Of a stretch of DNA of 26,497 bases, positions 16,029 to 24,294 are shown piece by piece; position 1 is the first letter of the stretch; the number at the start of each line of letters is the position of its first letter. The position numbers were made by a program, and so were the translations under genes. The notes under the pieces were generated by a model. That model ran no database searches and was not told the DNA's origin. It saw only the letters and a program-made list of their open reading frames with translations. This stretch comes from Lachnospiraceae bacterium (GTDB lineage: Bacteria > Bacillota > Clostridia > Lachnospirales > Lachnospiraceae): the NCBI GenBank assembly GCA_009774375.1, contig VSNO01000048.1, forward strand, positions 1-26,497. Reading direction: 5' to 3'.

Positions 16029-17018
16029 ATGGATTTGAGAGGACGCAGTTTTTTGACATTAAAGGATTTTACGCCGGAGGAGATCGTTTATCTGATCGAT
16101 CTGGCGGCGGGGTATAAGGACAAGAAGAAGAAGGGGATCCTGCACGATACGCTCCGCGGGAAAAATATCGCCCTGATCTTTGAGAAGACGAGCACGCGCA
16201 CGCGCAGCTCTTTTGAGGTGGCGGCGCATGATCTCGGCATGGGGACGACTTACCTCGATCCCTCGGGCTCGCAGATCGGCAAGAAGGAGTCCATCGCGGA
16301 CACGGCGCGCGTGCTCGGCAGAATGTACGAGGGGATCGAGTACCGCGGCTACGGGCAGGAGATCGTGGAGGAGCTGGCAAAGTACGCGGGTGTTCCTGTG
16401 TGGAATGGTCTCACGAATGAGTACCACCCGACGCAGATGCTGGCGGATGCGCTCACGATCAGGGAGCATTTCGGGTATCTGAAAGGCATTAAGCTCACAT
16501 ACATGGGAGACGCCCGCTACAACATGGGCAACTCCCTGATGATCCTGTGCGCGAAGCTCGGCATGCACTTTACGGCGTGCACGGCGAAGGCGTATTTTCC
16601 CGAGGAGGCGCTTGTGGCGCAGTGCAGGGAATATGCGGCAGGATCGGGCGCGACGATCACGCTGACAGAGGATGTGGACGCTGGGACGAAGGGCGCCGAT
16701 GTGATCTACACGGATGTGTGGGTGTCCATGGGAGAGCCCGACAGCGTGTGGGAGGAGCGCATCAGGACGCTCTCTCCCTATAAAGTGACAAGACAGGTGA
16801 TGGACAATGCGGGTGAGGGATCCATCTTCCTTCACTGCCTGCCGGCTTTCCATGATTTAAAGACAAAGATCGGCAGGGAGCAGGGGGAGAAATATGGTTT
16901 TACGGAGCTTGAGGTGACGGACGAGGTGTTTGAGTCGGAGCAGTCCCTTGTATTCGACGAGGCTGAGAACCGCATGCACACGATCAAGGCTGTGATTGCG
17001 GCGACGCTCGGGGCGTGA
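16029..17018 (+). CDS. argF: Ornithine carbamoyltransferase
   Basis: The enzyme combines ornithine and carbamoyl phosphate to give citrulline in arginine synthesis (or the reverse in arginine breakdown). The 329-residue length is normal. Carbamoyl-phosphate binding motifs are STRTR (55-59) and HPTQ (133-136). The ornithine loop SMG (233-235) and HCLP (269-272) mark it as an ornithine enzyme rather than an aspartate or putrescine one. GGAGGA (16015-16020) 8 nt upstream supports the start. No other arginine gene (argB, argC, argG, argH, arcA, arcC) is present, so the biosynthetic symbol is chosen by default and a catabolic role (arcB) cannot be excluded. It has its own promoter; birA follows after 108 nt with no clear terminator between. 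Confidence 0.94.
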   Translation: MDLRGRSFLTLKDFTPEEIVYLIDLAAGYKDKKKKGILHDTLRGKNIALIFEKTSTRTRSSFEVAAHDLGMGTTYLDPSGSQIGKKESIADTARVLGRMYEGIEYRGYGQEIVEELAKYAGVPVWNGLTNEYHPTQMLADALTIREHFGYLKGIKLTYMGDARYNMGNSLMILCAKLGMHFTACTAKAYFPEEALVAQCREYAAGSGATITLTEDVDAGTKGADVIYTDVWVSMGEPDSVWEERIRTLSPYKVTRQVMDNAGEGSIFLHCLPAFHDLKTKIGREQGEKYGFTELEVTDEVFESEQSLVFDEAENRMHTIKAVIAATLGA

Positions 17019-17126
17019 TAGTACAGCGATGCCTGAATATCGGTGAAAAGCAGAGCCTGATATTTGTGCAATGATGTGCTATTTCGATGTGTTCAAGATG
17101 CATCTTTGAGATACGGGGAATTTGTG

Positions 17127-18119
17127 ATGAAAAGTGAAGAGATTCTGAAAAAGCTGCGCGATGCGGGGGATTATGTGAGCGGACAGGAGCTCTGCGAGCA
17201 TTACGGCGTGTCGCGCACGGCTGTGTGGAAGGTGATCAAACAGCTCGAGAAGGACGGCTATGTGATCGAGGCACAGAACAATAAGGGGTACCGGCTTGTG
17301 GAGAAGGACAATGCGGATGTGTTCACCAGGGTGGAGATCGAGAGCTGTCTGGATACCTCGTGGATCGGGAGAAAGCTGGTTTTTCACAGGGAGACCGGCT
17401 CTACCAATCTGGACGCGAAGGCACTCGCGGAGAGTGGGGAAGCGGCAGGGGCGGTCGTTGTGGCGGACATGCAGACTGCAGGGCGCGGAAGGCGCGGCAG
17501 GGGCTGGGTGTCCCCGGCGGGAAAGGATATCTACATGTCGCTGATGCTCCGGCCGGAGTGCAGACCGGAGAAAGCGTCTGTGCTGACGCTGGTCATGGCG
17601 GTCTCGGTGCAGGAGGCAGTGCAGGAGGCCGTCCCGCAGACCTGCAGCATCAAATGGCCCAATGACATCGTCGTCAATAACAAAAAGGTGTGCGGCATTC
17701 TGACAGAGATGAGTGCGGAGCTTGACGGCATTCACTATGTCGTGATCGGCGCGGGCATCAATGTGAATCAGGAACAGATGGCTGACGAGATCCAGGACAA
17801 AGCGACCTCTCTATATATCGAAGGCGGTGAAGTGATAAAGCGCGCGAGGCTGGCGGCGCGCGTGCTGCATTATTTTGAAAAAAACTATGCTGTGTTTGAG
17901 CAGAGCTGGGATTTTTCGGGTCTGGTGGATCAGTACAATCATTTTCTGGTCAATCGGGACAGGGAAGTGCGCGTGCTGGATCCCAAGGGAGCGTATGACG
18001 GCATCGCCAGAGGCATCAATGAGAAGGGGGAGCTGATCGTCGAGCGCAAGAGCGACGGACAGACACAACTGGTCTATGCGGGCGAGGTATCGGTGCGCGG
18101 TATTTACGGTTATGTGTGA
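17127..18119 (+). CDS. birA: Bifunctional biotin-protein ligase / biotin repressor
   Basis: The enzyme activates biotin with ATP and attaches it to biotin-dependent carboxylase subunits; the N-terminal domain lets it also repress transcription. Residues 1-60 form a helix-turn-helix (GQELCEHYGVSRTAVWKVIKQ). The ligase domain contains the biotinyl-AMP loop GRGRRGRGW (about 119), KWPND with the catalytic lysine at about 176, and GAGINVN (about 208); a small SH3-like C-terminal domain follows (about 275-330). The start at 17127 has GGGGA (17115-17119) 7 nt before; the in-frame ATG at 17064 adds a non-family extension. No biotin synthesis gene or obvious BirA operator occurs nearby. It starts a close-packed string: next gene 16 nt away, then coaX and dusB. 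Confidence 0.95.
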   Translation: MKSEEILKKLRDAGDYVSGQELCEHYGVSRTAVWKVIKQLEKDGYVIEAQNNKGYRLVEKDNADVFTRVEIESCLDTSWIGRKLVFHRETGSTNLDAKALAESGEAAGAVVVADMQTAGRGRRGRGWVSPAGKDIYMSLMLRPECRPEKASVLTLVMAVSVQEAVQEAVPQTCSIKWPNDIVVNNKKVCGILTEMSAELDGIHYVVIGAGINVNQEQMADEIQDKATSLYIEGGEVIKRARLAARVLHYFEKNYAVFEQSWDFSGLVDQYNHFLVNRDREVRVLDPKGAYDGIARGINEKGELIVERKSDGQTQLVYAGEVSVRGIYGYV

Positions 18120-18135
18120 TCCTGTGGAGGAGAAT

Positions 18136-18492
18136 ATGGGAGAAAACAGCGGGCGTGTTGTCCTGTGCGGGGCAAATGCCTATGAGCAGAAATATTATTT
18201 TAATGAAAAATTTAGCAGGATTCCTGAATCCATCAAAGAAGAACTGCATATCATATGTGTGCTGTTCACGGAGGAGGTCGGCGGTGTGTTCACGGTCGTG
18301 TTTGAGGAGGACGGGAGCGTGAGCCTCGAGACGGATGCCTGCGAGGAAGATATTTTATATGACGAGATCAGCAGCGGGCTGCTGGTCAGGGAGATCCGGA
18401 TGCAGCGGCAGGAGCTGTTGGAGTCGCTTAGCCTGTACTACAGGGTGTTTGTACTTCGCGAGCCTGTCGATACACTCATTAGAGAAGAATAG
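18136..18492 (+). CDS. Uncharacterised small protein between birA and coaX
   Basis: The 118-residue protein has no signal peptide or membrane segment and is acidic. It opens GRVVLCGANAYEQKYYFN, has a hydrophobic core around HIICVLFTEEVGG (about 38-50), and ends in a helical segment with many E, R and L residues. I believe it belongs to a Lachnospiraceae-restricted domain of unknown function (I recall DUF6145), but I cannot confirm this. The start at 18136 follows GGAGG (18126-18130) by 5 nt; upstream in-frame starts would overlap birA. It sits 16 nt after birA and 52 nt before coaX, so it is probably co-transcribed. The position suggests a link to cofactor metabolism, or merely hitch-hiking; no activity is assigned. 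Confidence 0.8.
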   Translation: MGENSGRVVLCGANAYEQKYYFNEKFSRIPESIKEELHIICVLFTEEVGGVFTVVFEEDGSVSLETDACEEDILYDEISSGLLVREIRMQRQELLESLSLYYRVFVLREPVDTLIREE

Positions 18493-18544
18493 CAGATGCA
18501 GGAACTTGAACGATTGATCTGTATGGCATACAAGAGGTGTAGAT

Positions 18545-19315
18545 ATGATTTTAGTAGTTGATGTTGGAAACACGAACATAACATTCGGGGTATATGACAG
18601 GAGGGATCTGGTCACGACATTCCGCCTGATGGCGAAGACGCAGCGGACTTCGGACGAATACGGGGTGCTGATCACAGAGCTGCTGGCCAAAAACCATGTC
18701 CATACCAGGGAGATCGAGGGCGCGATCATCGCAAGCGTCGTGCCGAATGTGATGCACTCGCTCACGGGCGGCATCAAACGCTATGTGATCGAACGGCTCA
18801 TGATCGTGGGCGCGGGGATCCGAACGGGGATCCGGATCGTGACAGAAAATCCAAAAGAAATCGGCCCGGACCGCATCGTGGACGCGGTTGCCGCATATGA
18901 ATTATATGGGGGACCGGTGCTCGTCCTGGATTTTGGTACGGCGACGACCTATGACCTGGTCGATGAAAAGGGATGCTTCTGCGCGGGGATCACGGCGCCG
19001 GGGATCCGCATCTCGGCGAAGGCGCTCTGGGAGGACGCGGCAAAGCTCCCCGAGATCGAGATCAAAAAGCCTGCCTCCATTCTGGCACAGGAGACGATCA
19101 CCAGTATGCAGGCGGGACTCGTATACGGTCAGATCGGACAGACGGAGTACATCGTAAACCGGGTGAGAAAAGAGACCGGTTATGATGATCTCAAGGTGGT
19201 GGCGACGGGAGGACTCGGGCGCATCATCGCGGAGGAGACGGACGTGATACAGGAATACAACAGTGCGCTCACGCTGGAGGGACTCAGGATCATCTATGAA
19301 AAAAACAACAGATAA
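18545..19315 (+). CDS. coaX: Type III pantothenate kinase
   Basis: The enzyme phosphorylates pantothenate to 4'-phosphopantothenate, the first step of coenzyme A synthesis. The 256-residue length is typical. The ASKHA-fold phosphate motif DVGNTN lies at 6-11, the substrate segment GPDRIVDAVAAY at about 108-119, and a second phosphate motif DFGTAT near 129-134. The type III form lacks the P-loop of CoaA and is generally not feedback-inhibited by CoA. GAGG (18534-18537) 7 nt upstream supports the start. It overlaps dusB by 20 nt, which implies one transcript. The birA-coaX neighbourhood is common in Firmicutes; both act in cofactor supply. Confidence 0.96.
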   Translation: MILVVDVGNTNITFGVYDRRDLVTTFRLMAKTQRTSDEYGVLITELLAKNHVHTREIEGAIIASVVPNVMHSLTGGIKRYVIERLMIVGAGIRTGIRIVTENPKEIGPDRIVDAVAAYELYGGPVLVLDFGTATTYDLVDEKGCFCAGITAPGIRISAKALWEDAAKLPEIEIKKPASILAQETITSMQAGLVYGQIGQTEYIVNRVRKETGYDDLKVVATGGLGRIIAEETDVIQEYNSALTLEGLRIIYEKNNR

Positions 19316-20312
19316 TACAGGCAGAAAGCTGCGGATTGGGGATGTCGTCCTTGACAATAACGTTGTGCTCGCACCGATGGCAGGGGTTACAGACCTGCCA
19401 TTTCGACTGATCTGCAAGGAGCAGGGGGCGGGTCTTTTGTGCATGGAGATGATCAGCGCCAAGGCGGTGCATTTTCACAACAGGAATACGGAGGCGCTGA
19501 TGGAGATCCACCCGGAGGAAATGCCAGTGTCGCTGCAGTTGTTTGGCTCGGAGCCGGATATCATGGCGGAGACGGCAGCGCGCATTGAGGAGCGCCCCTT
19601 TGCGATACTGGATATCAATATGGGATGTCCTGTGCCCAAGGTTGTCAACAACCATGAGGGAAGCGCGCTGATGAAGGATCCAAAACTGGCGGGGGAGATC
19701 ATTTGCGCGGTTGTCCGCGCGGTCAGAAAGCCTGTGACGGTCAAGATCAGAAAGGGCTTTGACGATGATTCCGTCAATGCCGTGGAGATCGCCAGGATCG
19801 CTGAGGCGAACGGCGCGGCGGCAGTTGCCGTGCACGGCAGGACGAGGGAGCAGTATTATTCGGGAAAGGCGGACTGGGATATCATACGGCAGGTGAAGCA
19901 GGCGGTGCGCATTCCGGTCATCGGAAACGGGGATGTGACAGATGCGCTGTCAGCGGCAAGGCTTCTCGAGCAGACGGGCTGCGACGGGATCATGGTAGGC
20001 AGGGCAAGCCGCGGCAACCCGTGGATATTCCGCGAGATCAACAGCTATCTTGACACGGGAAGCATTCCTGAATGGCCGGCGGGGAAGGAAGTCTGTGATA
20101 CGATCTTAAAGCATGCCGGGCTGCTGCTTTCCTGTAAAGGAGAGTATGTCGCCGTGCGCGAGATGCGAAAGCATGTGGCGTGGTATACGGCCGGGTATCC
20201 GCACTCGGCGAGGCTGCGCAGGATGGTGAACGAGATGGAGACGTATGACGAACTTGTCGGGAGTGTTCGGAAGATCTTTCTGGAAGGCGGGGCGGCAGAT
20301 GGGGAGATGTAG
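19296..20312 (+). CDS. dusB: tRNA-dihydrouridine synthase, DusB family
   Basis: This FMN enzyme reduces uridine to dihydrouridine in tRNA D-loops with NAD(P)H. The 338-residue length fits DusB. The flavin-binding N-terminal motif is APMAGVTDLPFR; the catalytic cysteine is C111 in NMGCPVPKV; HGRTREQYYSGKADW and GNGDV line the TIM barrel; a helical RNA-binding domain follows from about 245. The start at 19296 has AGGA (19286-19289) 6 nt upstream and lies inside the end of coaX; a start at 19263 would add residues outside the family consensus. The next gene may begin at 20299, inside the last codons of dusB, so the string remains tightly packed. Confidence 0.95.
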   Translation: MKKTTDNTGRKLRIGDVVLDNNVVLAPMAGVTDLPFRLICKEQGAGLLCMEMISAKAVHFHNRNTEALMEIHPEEMPVSLQLFGSEPDIMAETAARIEERPFAILDINMGCPVPKVVNNHEGSALMKDPKLAGEIICAVVRAVRKPVTVKIRKGFDDDSVNAVEIARIAEANGAAAVAVHGRTREQYYSGKADWDIIRQVKQAVRIPVIGNGDVTDALSAARLLEQTGCDGIMVGRASRGNPWIFREINSYLDTGSIPEWPAGKEVCDTILKHAGLLLSCKGEYVAVREMRKHVAWYTAGYPHSARLRRMVNEMETYDELVGSVRKIFLEGGAADGEM

Positions 20313-21498
20313 GAACCGGATCTGGGCGGTGATGGTGTGTGCAGCGGTGATTTTTTTATGCGCAGACTCGTTCAGAGGAAGTATGCCGCCAGTGCGGGAA
20401 GATGACTCTTTTTCAGAGAAGGCACTGCCGCAGGAACTGCCGGAGGTCTGGCAGCAGATGCTGCTGTATATTCAGGAGGGGCTCTATACACATGGGATTG
20501 ACGGAACGTACCGGGTCTATTTTGACGGCAGTGAATCTGACTGGCACGCCGGGGCATACAGGGAGTATGCGGAGGATCTTTCCTGTGAACTGCTGCTGGA
20601 AGGGGAGGGAAAGCTGTGGAGGGAAAAGCTGGCATATTCTTATGACGCGGACAGCGGCTGGTATACTTTTTATGGTCAGTATGAGCCGGTGCTTGTGGGA
20701 GAGACGGCACGGGCGGAGTTCGAGGATTCTGATTTTGTCACCAATATGAAGGCGGACTGTGCATGTATCCAGGAGGTTTCCGGAGAGATGCATTTTCCTT
20801 ATCCCAGACGGTATCATGCAGAGAGCGGACCAGTCGAGCGGGACGCACGCGTCGAGACATCGATCCATGATGACCGTGACGGCATTGATTCCTACAGTAT
20901 ATGGACGATGCTGTACACTTATGTGGATGAGCGGCTGGACACGAATATAACAATTTTGTATCCCAAGGTCAGTATGCCTGGGGTTTATGAAGATGCAGAG
21001 ATGCAAAAGCTGCAGGATTCCATCAATGATCAGATCAGGGATGCCTTTTTTTATTCCTATGGTTTTGATGAGGGAGCACTGCAGCCGCAGGAGCATATGT
21101 ACGGAAGCATAGACAGGAATTATACCATCACAAGAATGGATGAGAATTATCTCTCGATGCGCATATATGAAAATAATGTTTTTCGGAGTGCTCCCCACCC
21201 AAATGAGTGGGAGACAGGTATCACGATCGACATGCACACAGGAAAGGTGCTGCAGTTTCGCGATGTCGTGGGGGAGGACTTCGATCTGGAGGCTTTTATC
21301 GACAGCGGTGCTTTTCGGTGCAGGTGGTTTTGGGAGAATGATACAGGGGAGTACTGGCTGGAACACTTTTACAGGGAGCGGGACTGGGATACGCATTTTT
21401 ATCTGACGGATGAGTCGCTGGGGCTGATCACGACGGAATCACGGTATTACACGAATATCGAAGCGGACTTTGAGGATCTGGGAATCGGCGGTTTTTAA
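20299..21498 (+). CDS. Membrane-anchored or secreted protein, DUF3298/RsiV-like
   Basis: The 399-residue protein has a basic start (GRCRNR) and one hydrophobic helix (about 8-24), so the rest should lie outside the cell. The C-terminal half (about 215-395) resembles the DUF3298 region of RsiV-like proteins, with YTYVDERLDTNITILYPK, a TGITIDMHTGKVLQF segment and FYLTDESLGLITT near the end; the N-terminal half is unrecognised. RsiV is an anti-sigma factor that binds lysozyme, but no cytoplasmic anti-sigma domain or sigma gene is present here, so that role is not claimed. The start is uncertain: 20299 overlaps dusB by 14 nt and its ribosome-binding site is poor; 20332 is an alternative. The family resemblance is moderate. 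Confidence 0.65.
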   Translation: MGRCRNRIWAVMVCAAVIFLCADSFRGSMPPVREDDSFSEKALPQELPEVWQQMLLYIQEGLYTHGIDGTYRVYFDGSESDWHAGAYREYAEDLSCELLLEGEGKLWREKLAYSYDADSGWYTFYGQYEPVLVGETARAEFEDSDFVTNMKADCACIQEVSGEMHFPYPRRYHAESGPVERDARVETSIHDDRDGIDSYSIWTMLYTYVDERLDTNITILYPKVSMPGVYEDAEMQKLQDSINDQIRDAFFYSYGFDEGALQPQEHMYGSIDRNYTITRMDENYLSMRIYENNVFRSAPHPNEWETGITIDMHTGKVLQFRDVVGEDFDLEAFIDSGAFRCRWFWENDTGEYWLEHFYRERDWDTHFYLTDESLGLITTESRYYTNIEADFEDLGIGGF

Positions 21499-21536
21499 GG
21501 TTTTTCCGGGCAGGGTTGAGATTCGTTCTCAATATC

Positions 21537-21565
21537 TTGACATGACAGTTAAAAAACGCTATAAT
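21537..21565 (+). promoter_or_regulatory. Perfect consensus promoter of greA-lysS
   Basis: TTGACA (21537-21542), exactly 17 nt, and TATAAT (21560-21565). Both boxes match the vegetative consensus completely, predicting strong constitutive transcription of greA and lysS. Confidence 0.92.
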
Positions 21566-21592
21566 GGGCTGAATGTAAAGGAAATATCAGGG

Positions 21593-21604
21593 TGCCCGCG
21601 GGCA
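21593..21604 (+). repeat. 12-bp perfect palindrome in the greA leader
   Basis: TGCCCGCGGGCA is self-complementary and stands out in an AT-rich leader, about 22 nt downstream of the expected transcription start. It could be a protein-binding site or form a small RNA stem; no known regulator is recognised. Confidence 0.4.
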
Positions 21605-21646
21605 TAAAAAATATAAGTATAAGTAGTAGTGAAAGGGAGTAATCAC

Positions 21647-22135
21647 ATGGAAGCAAAGAAGAATTTATTAACGCGCGAAGGTCTTAAAAAATATGAGGAT
21701 GAGCTGCACGAACTCAAAGTAGTCAAGCGAAAAGAAGTGGCGCAGAAGATCAAGGAAGCAAGGGAGCAGGGAGATCTCTCAGAGAATGCGGAGTACGATG
21801 CTGCGAAGGACGAGCAGCGCGACATCGAGGCGCGCATCGAGGAGCTCGAGAAGATCCTGAAAAATGTGGAAGTCGGCGATATGGACGAGGACGGACACGA
21901 TCTCGACAGGGTGAGCTTCGGACTCGCAGTCAAGGTGAAGGACAATGAGTTTGACGATGAGATGGAGTTCAAGATCGTGGGCGCGACAGAGGCAAACAGC
22001 CTGAAAGGCAGGATCTCCAACGAGTCGCCGCTCGGAAAGGCGCTGATCGGCGCACAGCGGGGAGATGTAGTGACGGTGGAGGCTCCGGCGGGAGTTATTG
22101 AGTATACGATATTGGATATTTACAAGCCGGAATAG
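21647..22135 (+). CDS. greA: Transcription elongation factor GreA
   Basis: GreA enters the secondary channel of RNA polymerase and stimulates cleavage of backtracked transcripts. At 162 residues it has the normal two-part layout: an N-terminal coiled coil (about 1-75) with the acidic tip region in GDLSENAEYDAAKDEQ, and a C-terminal FKBP-like domain (about 80-160) with the signature SPLGKALIGAQRGDVV. The start at 21647 follows GGGAG (21635-21639) by 7 nt; a GTG at 21629 would add six unneeded residues and overlap the ribosome-binding site. lysS follows after 52 nt without a terminator. The greA-lysS pairing is common in Firmicutes. Confidence 0.97.
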   Translation: MEAKKNLLTREGLKKYEDELHELKVVKRKEVAQKIKEAREQGDLSENAEYDAAKDEQRDIEARIEELEKILKNVEVGDMDEDGHDLDRVSFGLAVKVKDNEFDDEMEFKIVGATEANSLKGRISNESPLGKALIGAQRGDVVTVEAPAGVIEYTILDIYKPE

Positions 22136-22187
22136 TGAAGATCAGGGCTTTGTCTGACCGGCGGAAACATGTGAGAGGAGAATTTGA

Positions 22188-24128
22188 GTGGCACAGGATC
22201 ATAACAGGAACCAGAATAACCAGGGCAATCAGCAGCAGGATATCAACCAGCTTTTAAAAGTGCGCAGGGAGAAGCTTTCCGCACTGCAGGAGGCGGGAAA
22301 AGACCCGTTTCAGATCACGAAATATGATGTGACCCATCACAGCCAGGATGTGAAGGACAACTTTGACGCGCTGGAGGGGCAGCGCGTGACGATCGCGGGC
22401 CGCATGATGTTCAAGCGCATCATGGGGAAAGCGTCGTTCTGCAACATACAGGATCTAAAGGGAAGTATCCAGTGCTATATCGCCAGGGACAGCATCGGGG
22501 AGGAGCCTTATGCGGATTTCAAGAAGTATGACGTGGGAGATATCCTCGGTATCAGCGGAGAGGTGTTTCGGACTAAGACCGGCGAGATGTCCATTCACGC
22601 CGCGTCGGTGACGCTTTTATCAAAGAGCCTGCAGATCCTTCCGGAGAAATTCCACGGTCTGACGGACACCGATACGCGCTACCGTCAGCGCTATGTGGAT
22701 CTGATCATGAACGCGGAGGTGAAGGATACTTTCGTAAAGCGCTCCAAAGTGCTCTCGAGTATCCGCCGCTATCTCGACGATCAGGGATTTATGGAGGTGG
22801 AGACGCCGATGCTCGTGTCCAACGCAGGCGGTGCGGCGGCAAGGCCGTTCGAGACGCATTTCAATGCGCTTGACGAGGACTTAAAACTCCGCATCTCACT
22901 GGAGCTGTACTTAAAGAGACTGATCGTGGGCGGCATGGAGCGCGTCTACGAGATCGGGCGCGTGTTCCGCAACGAGGGGCTTGACACGAGGCACAATCCC
23001 GAGTTTACACTGATGGAGCTGTATCAGGCATACACAGATTACCACGGCATGATGGATCTGACAGAGAATCTTTACCGCTATGTGGCAAAGGAAGTCACGG
23101 GATCGGAGATCCTCACATACGGCGAGCATCAGATGGATCTGTCAAAGCCGTTTGAGCGCATCACGATGGTGGAGGCCGTTCAGAAGTATTCCGGCGTTGA
23201 TTTTAATGAGATTCATACCCTGGAGGAAGCAAGGGCGATCGCCAGGGAAAAGCATGTGGAGTTTGAGGAGCGTCACAGGAAGGGCGATATCCTGAACTTA
23301 TTCTTCGAGGAGTTTGTGGAGGAGCATCTGATCCAGCCGACATTCGTCATGGATCATCCGATCGAGATCTCTCCGCTCACCAAGAAAAAGCCGGACAATC
23401 CCGAGTATGTGGAGCGTTTCGAGTTCTTCATGAACGGCTGGGAGATGGCAAACGCCTACTCCGAGCTCAACGACCCGATCGACCAGCGCGCGCGCTTCGC
23501 GGCGCAGGAGGAGCTGCTGGCAGCGGGCGACGACGAGGCAAACCACACGGACGAGGACTTCCTGAACGCGTTGAGCATCGGTATGCCGCCGACGGGGGGC
23601 ATCGGGTTTGGCATTGACCGCATGGTCATGATGATGACGAACTCTCCTTCGATCAGGGACGTGCTCGCGTTCCCGACGCTCAAATCGCTCAATGACACGA
23701 AGCCGAAGGCTCCGCAGGCTGCGGTACAGACGCCAAATACATCTGAGCCGATTGATTTTTCCAAGGTGGAGATAGAGCCGCTGTTTCAGGATTTTGTGGA
23801 TTTTGAGACTTTTAGCAGGTCGGATTTCAGAGTTGTCAAGGTTCTTGCATGTGAGGCAGTTCCCAAGTCGAAGAAGCTCTTAAAGTTTATCCTGGATGAC
23901 GGAACAGGCGAGAACAGAACGATCCTGAGCGGCATACACGAGTATTACGAGCCGGACGAACTGGTCGGAAAGACCTGCATAGCTATCACCAACCTGCCGC
24001 CGCGCCCCATGATGGGGATCGATTCCTGCGGTATGCTGATCAGTGCAGTGCACGCGGAGGAAGGGCAGGAGAGGCTCCATCTGCTGATGGTGGATGACCA
24101 TATCCCGGCTGGGGCGAAGCTGTATTAA
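22188..24128 (+). CDS. lysS: Lysyl-tRNA synthetase (class II) with C-terminal tRNA-binding domain
   Basis: The enzyme charges tRNA(Lys) with lysine. At 646 residues it is about 150 longer than a standard LysRS. A Q/N-rich leader (1-20) precedes the OB-fold anticodon domain (about 60-165) and the class II core: motif 1 around FMEVETPMLVSNAGG, motif 2 FRNEGLDTRHNPEF, motif 3 GFGIDRMVMM. The core ends near 502. A proline/alanine linker (about 503-521) leads to an EMAP/Trbp111-like tRNA-binding OB domain (about 528-645) with FRVVKVLACEAVPKSKKL and ITNLPPRPMMG, the kind usually fused to MetRS or free-standing. GTG at 22188 is the start, with AGAGGAG (22174-22180) 7 nt upstream. It is co-transcribed with greA. 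The reading frame is continuous across the fusion, and a hairpin terminator follows. Confidence 0.95.
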   Translation: MAQDHNRNQNNQGNQQQDINQLLKVRREKLSALQEAGKDPFQITKYDVTHHSQDVKDNFDALEGQRVTIAGRMMFKRIMGKASFCNIQDLKGSIQCYIARDSIGEEPYADFKKYDVGDILGISGEVFRTKTGEMSIHAASVTLLSKSLQILPEKFHGLTDTDTRYRQRYVDLIMNAEVKDTFVKRSKVLSSIRRYLDDQGFMEVETPMLVSNAGGAAARPFETHFNALDEDLKLRISLELYLKRLIVGGMERVYEIGRVFRNEGLDTRHNPEFTLMELYQAYTDYHGMMDLTENLYRYVAKEVTGSEILTYGEHQMDLSKPFERITMVEAVQKYSGVDFNEIHTLEEARAIAREKHVEFEERHRKGDILNLFFEEFVEEHLIQPTFVMDHPIEISPLTKKKPDNPEYVERFEFFMNGWEMANAYSELNDPIDQRARFAAQEELLAAGDDEANHTDEDFLNALSIGMPPTGGIGFGIDRMVMMMTNSPSIRDVLAFPTLKSLNDTKPKAPQAAVQTPNTSEPIDFSKVEIEPLFQDFVDFETFSRSDFRVVKVLACEAVPKSKKLLKFILDDGTGENRTILSGIHEYYEPDELVGKTCIAITNLPPRPMMGIDSCGMLISAVHAEEGQERLHLLMVDDHIPAGAKLY

Positions 24129-24147
24129 GGTATGAACCTGATATGAT

Positions 24148-24207
24148 AGGACTAAATGAAGAGAAGCCCGGTAGATTCAAGGGCTTGCACTGATTTAGTC
24201 CTGTTTT
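24148..24207 (+). terminator. Likely terminator after lysS, compound hairpin
   Basis: Outer arms 24148-24157 and 24193-24202 are perfectly complementary (10 bp). An inner AAGCCC/GGGCTT stem (24164-24169 with 24181-24186) sits on top. Only four Ts follow (24204-24207), so termination may be weak. A second hairpin (24215-24222 with 24229-24236, one G-U pair) comes next without a T-run. Confidence 0.6.
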
Positions 24208-24294
24208 ATGCGCGGCCTTGTGCAGATTCATAAGGCAAGGGAAGAATTGGTATGATTTCTTTCCATTTACCTGCGGATGTATGGAGACAGGTTT

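Noticed and set aside
16024..16038. Four-codon ORF (MRWI) overlapping the argF start as a regulatory leader peptide
   Set aside because: Such short overlaps occur by chance, there is no separate ribosome-binding site, and no attenuator structure accompanies it.
20299..21498. Full RsiV anti-sigma factor
   Set aside because: No cytoplasmic sigma-binding domain precedes the membrane helix and no ECF sigma gene is adjacent.
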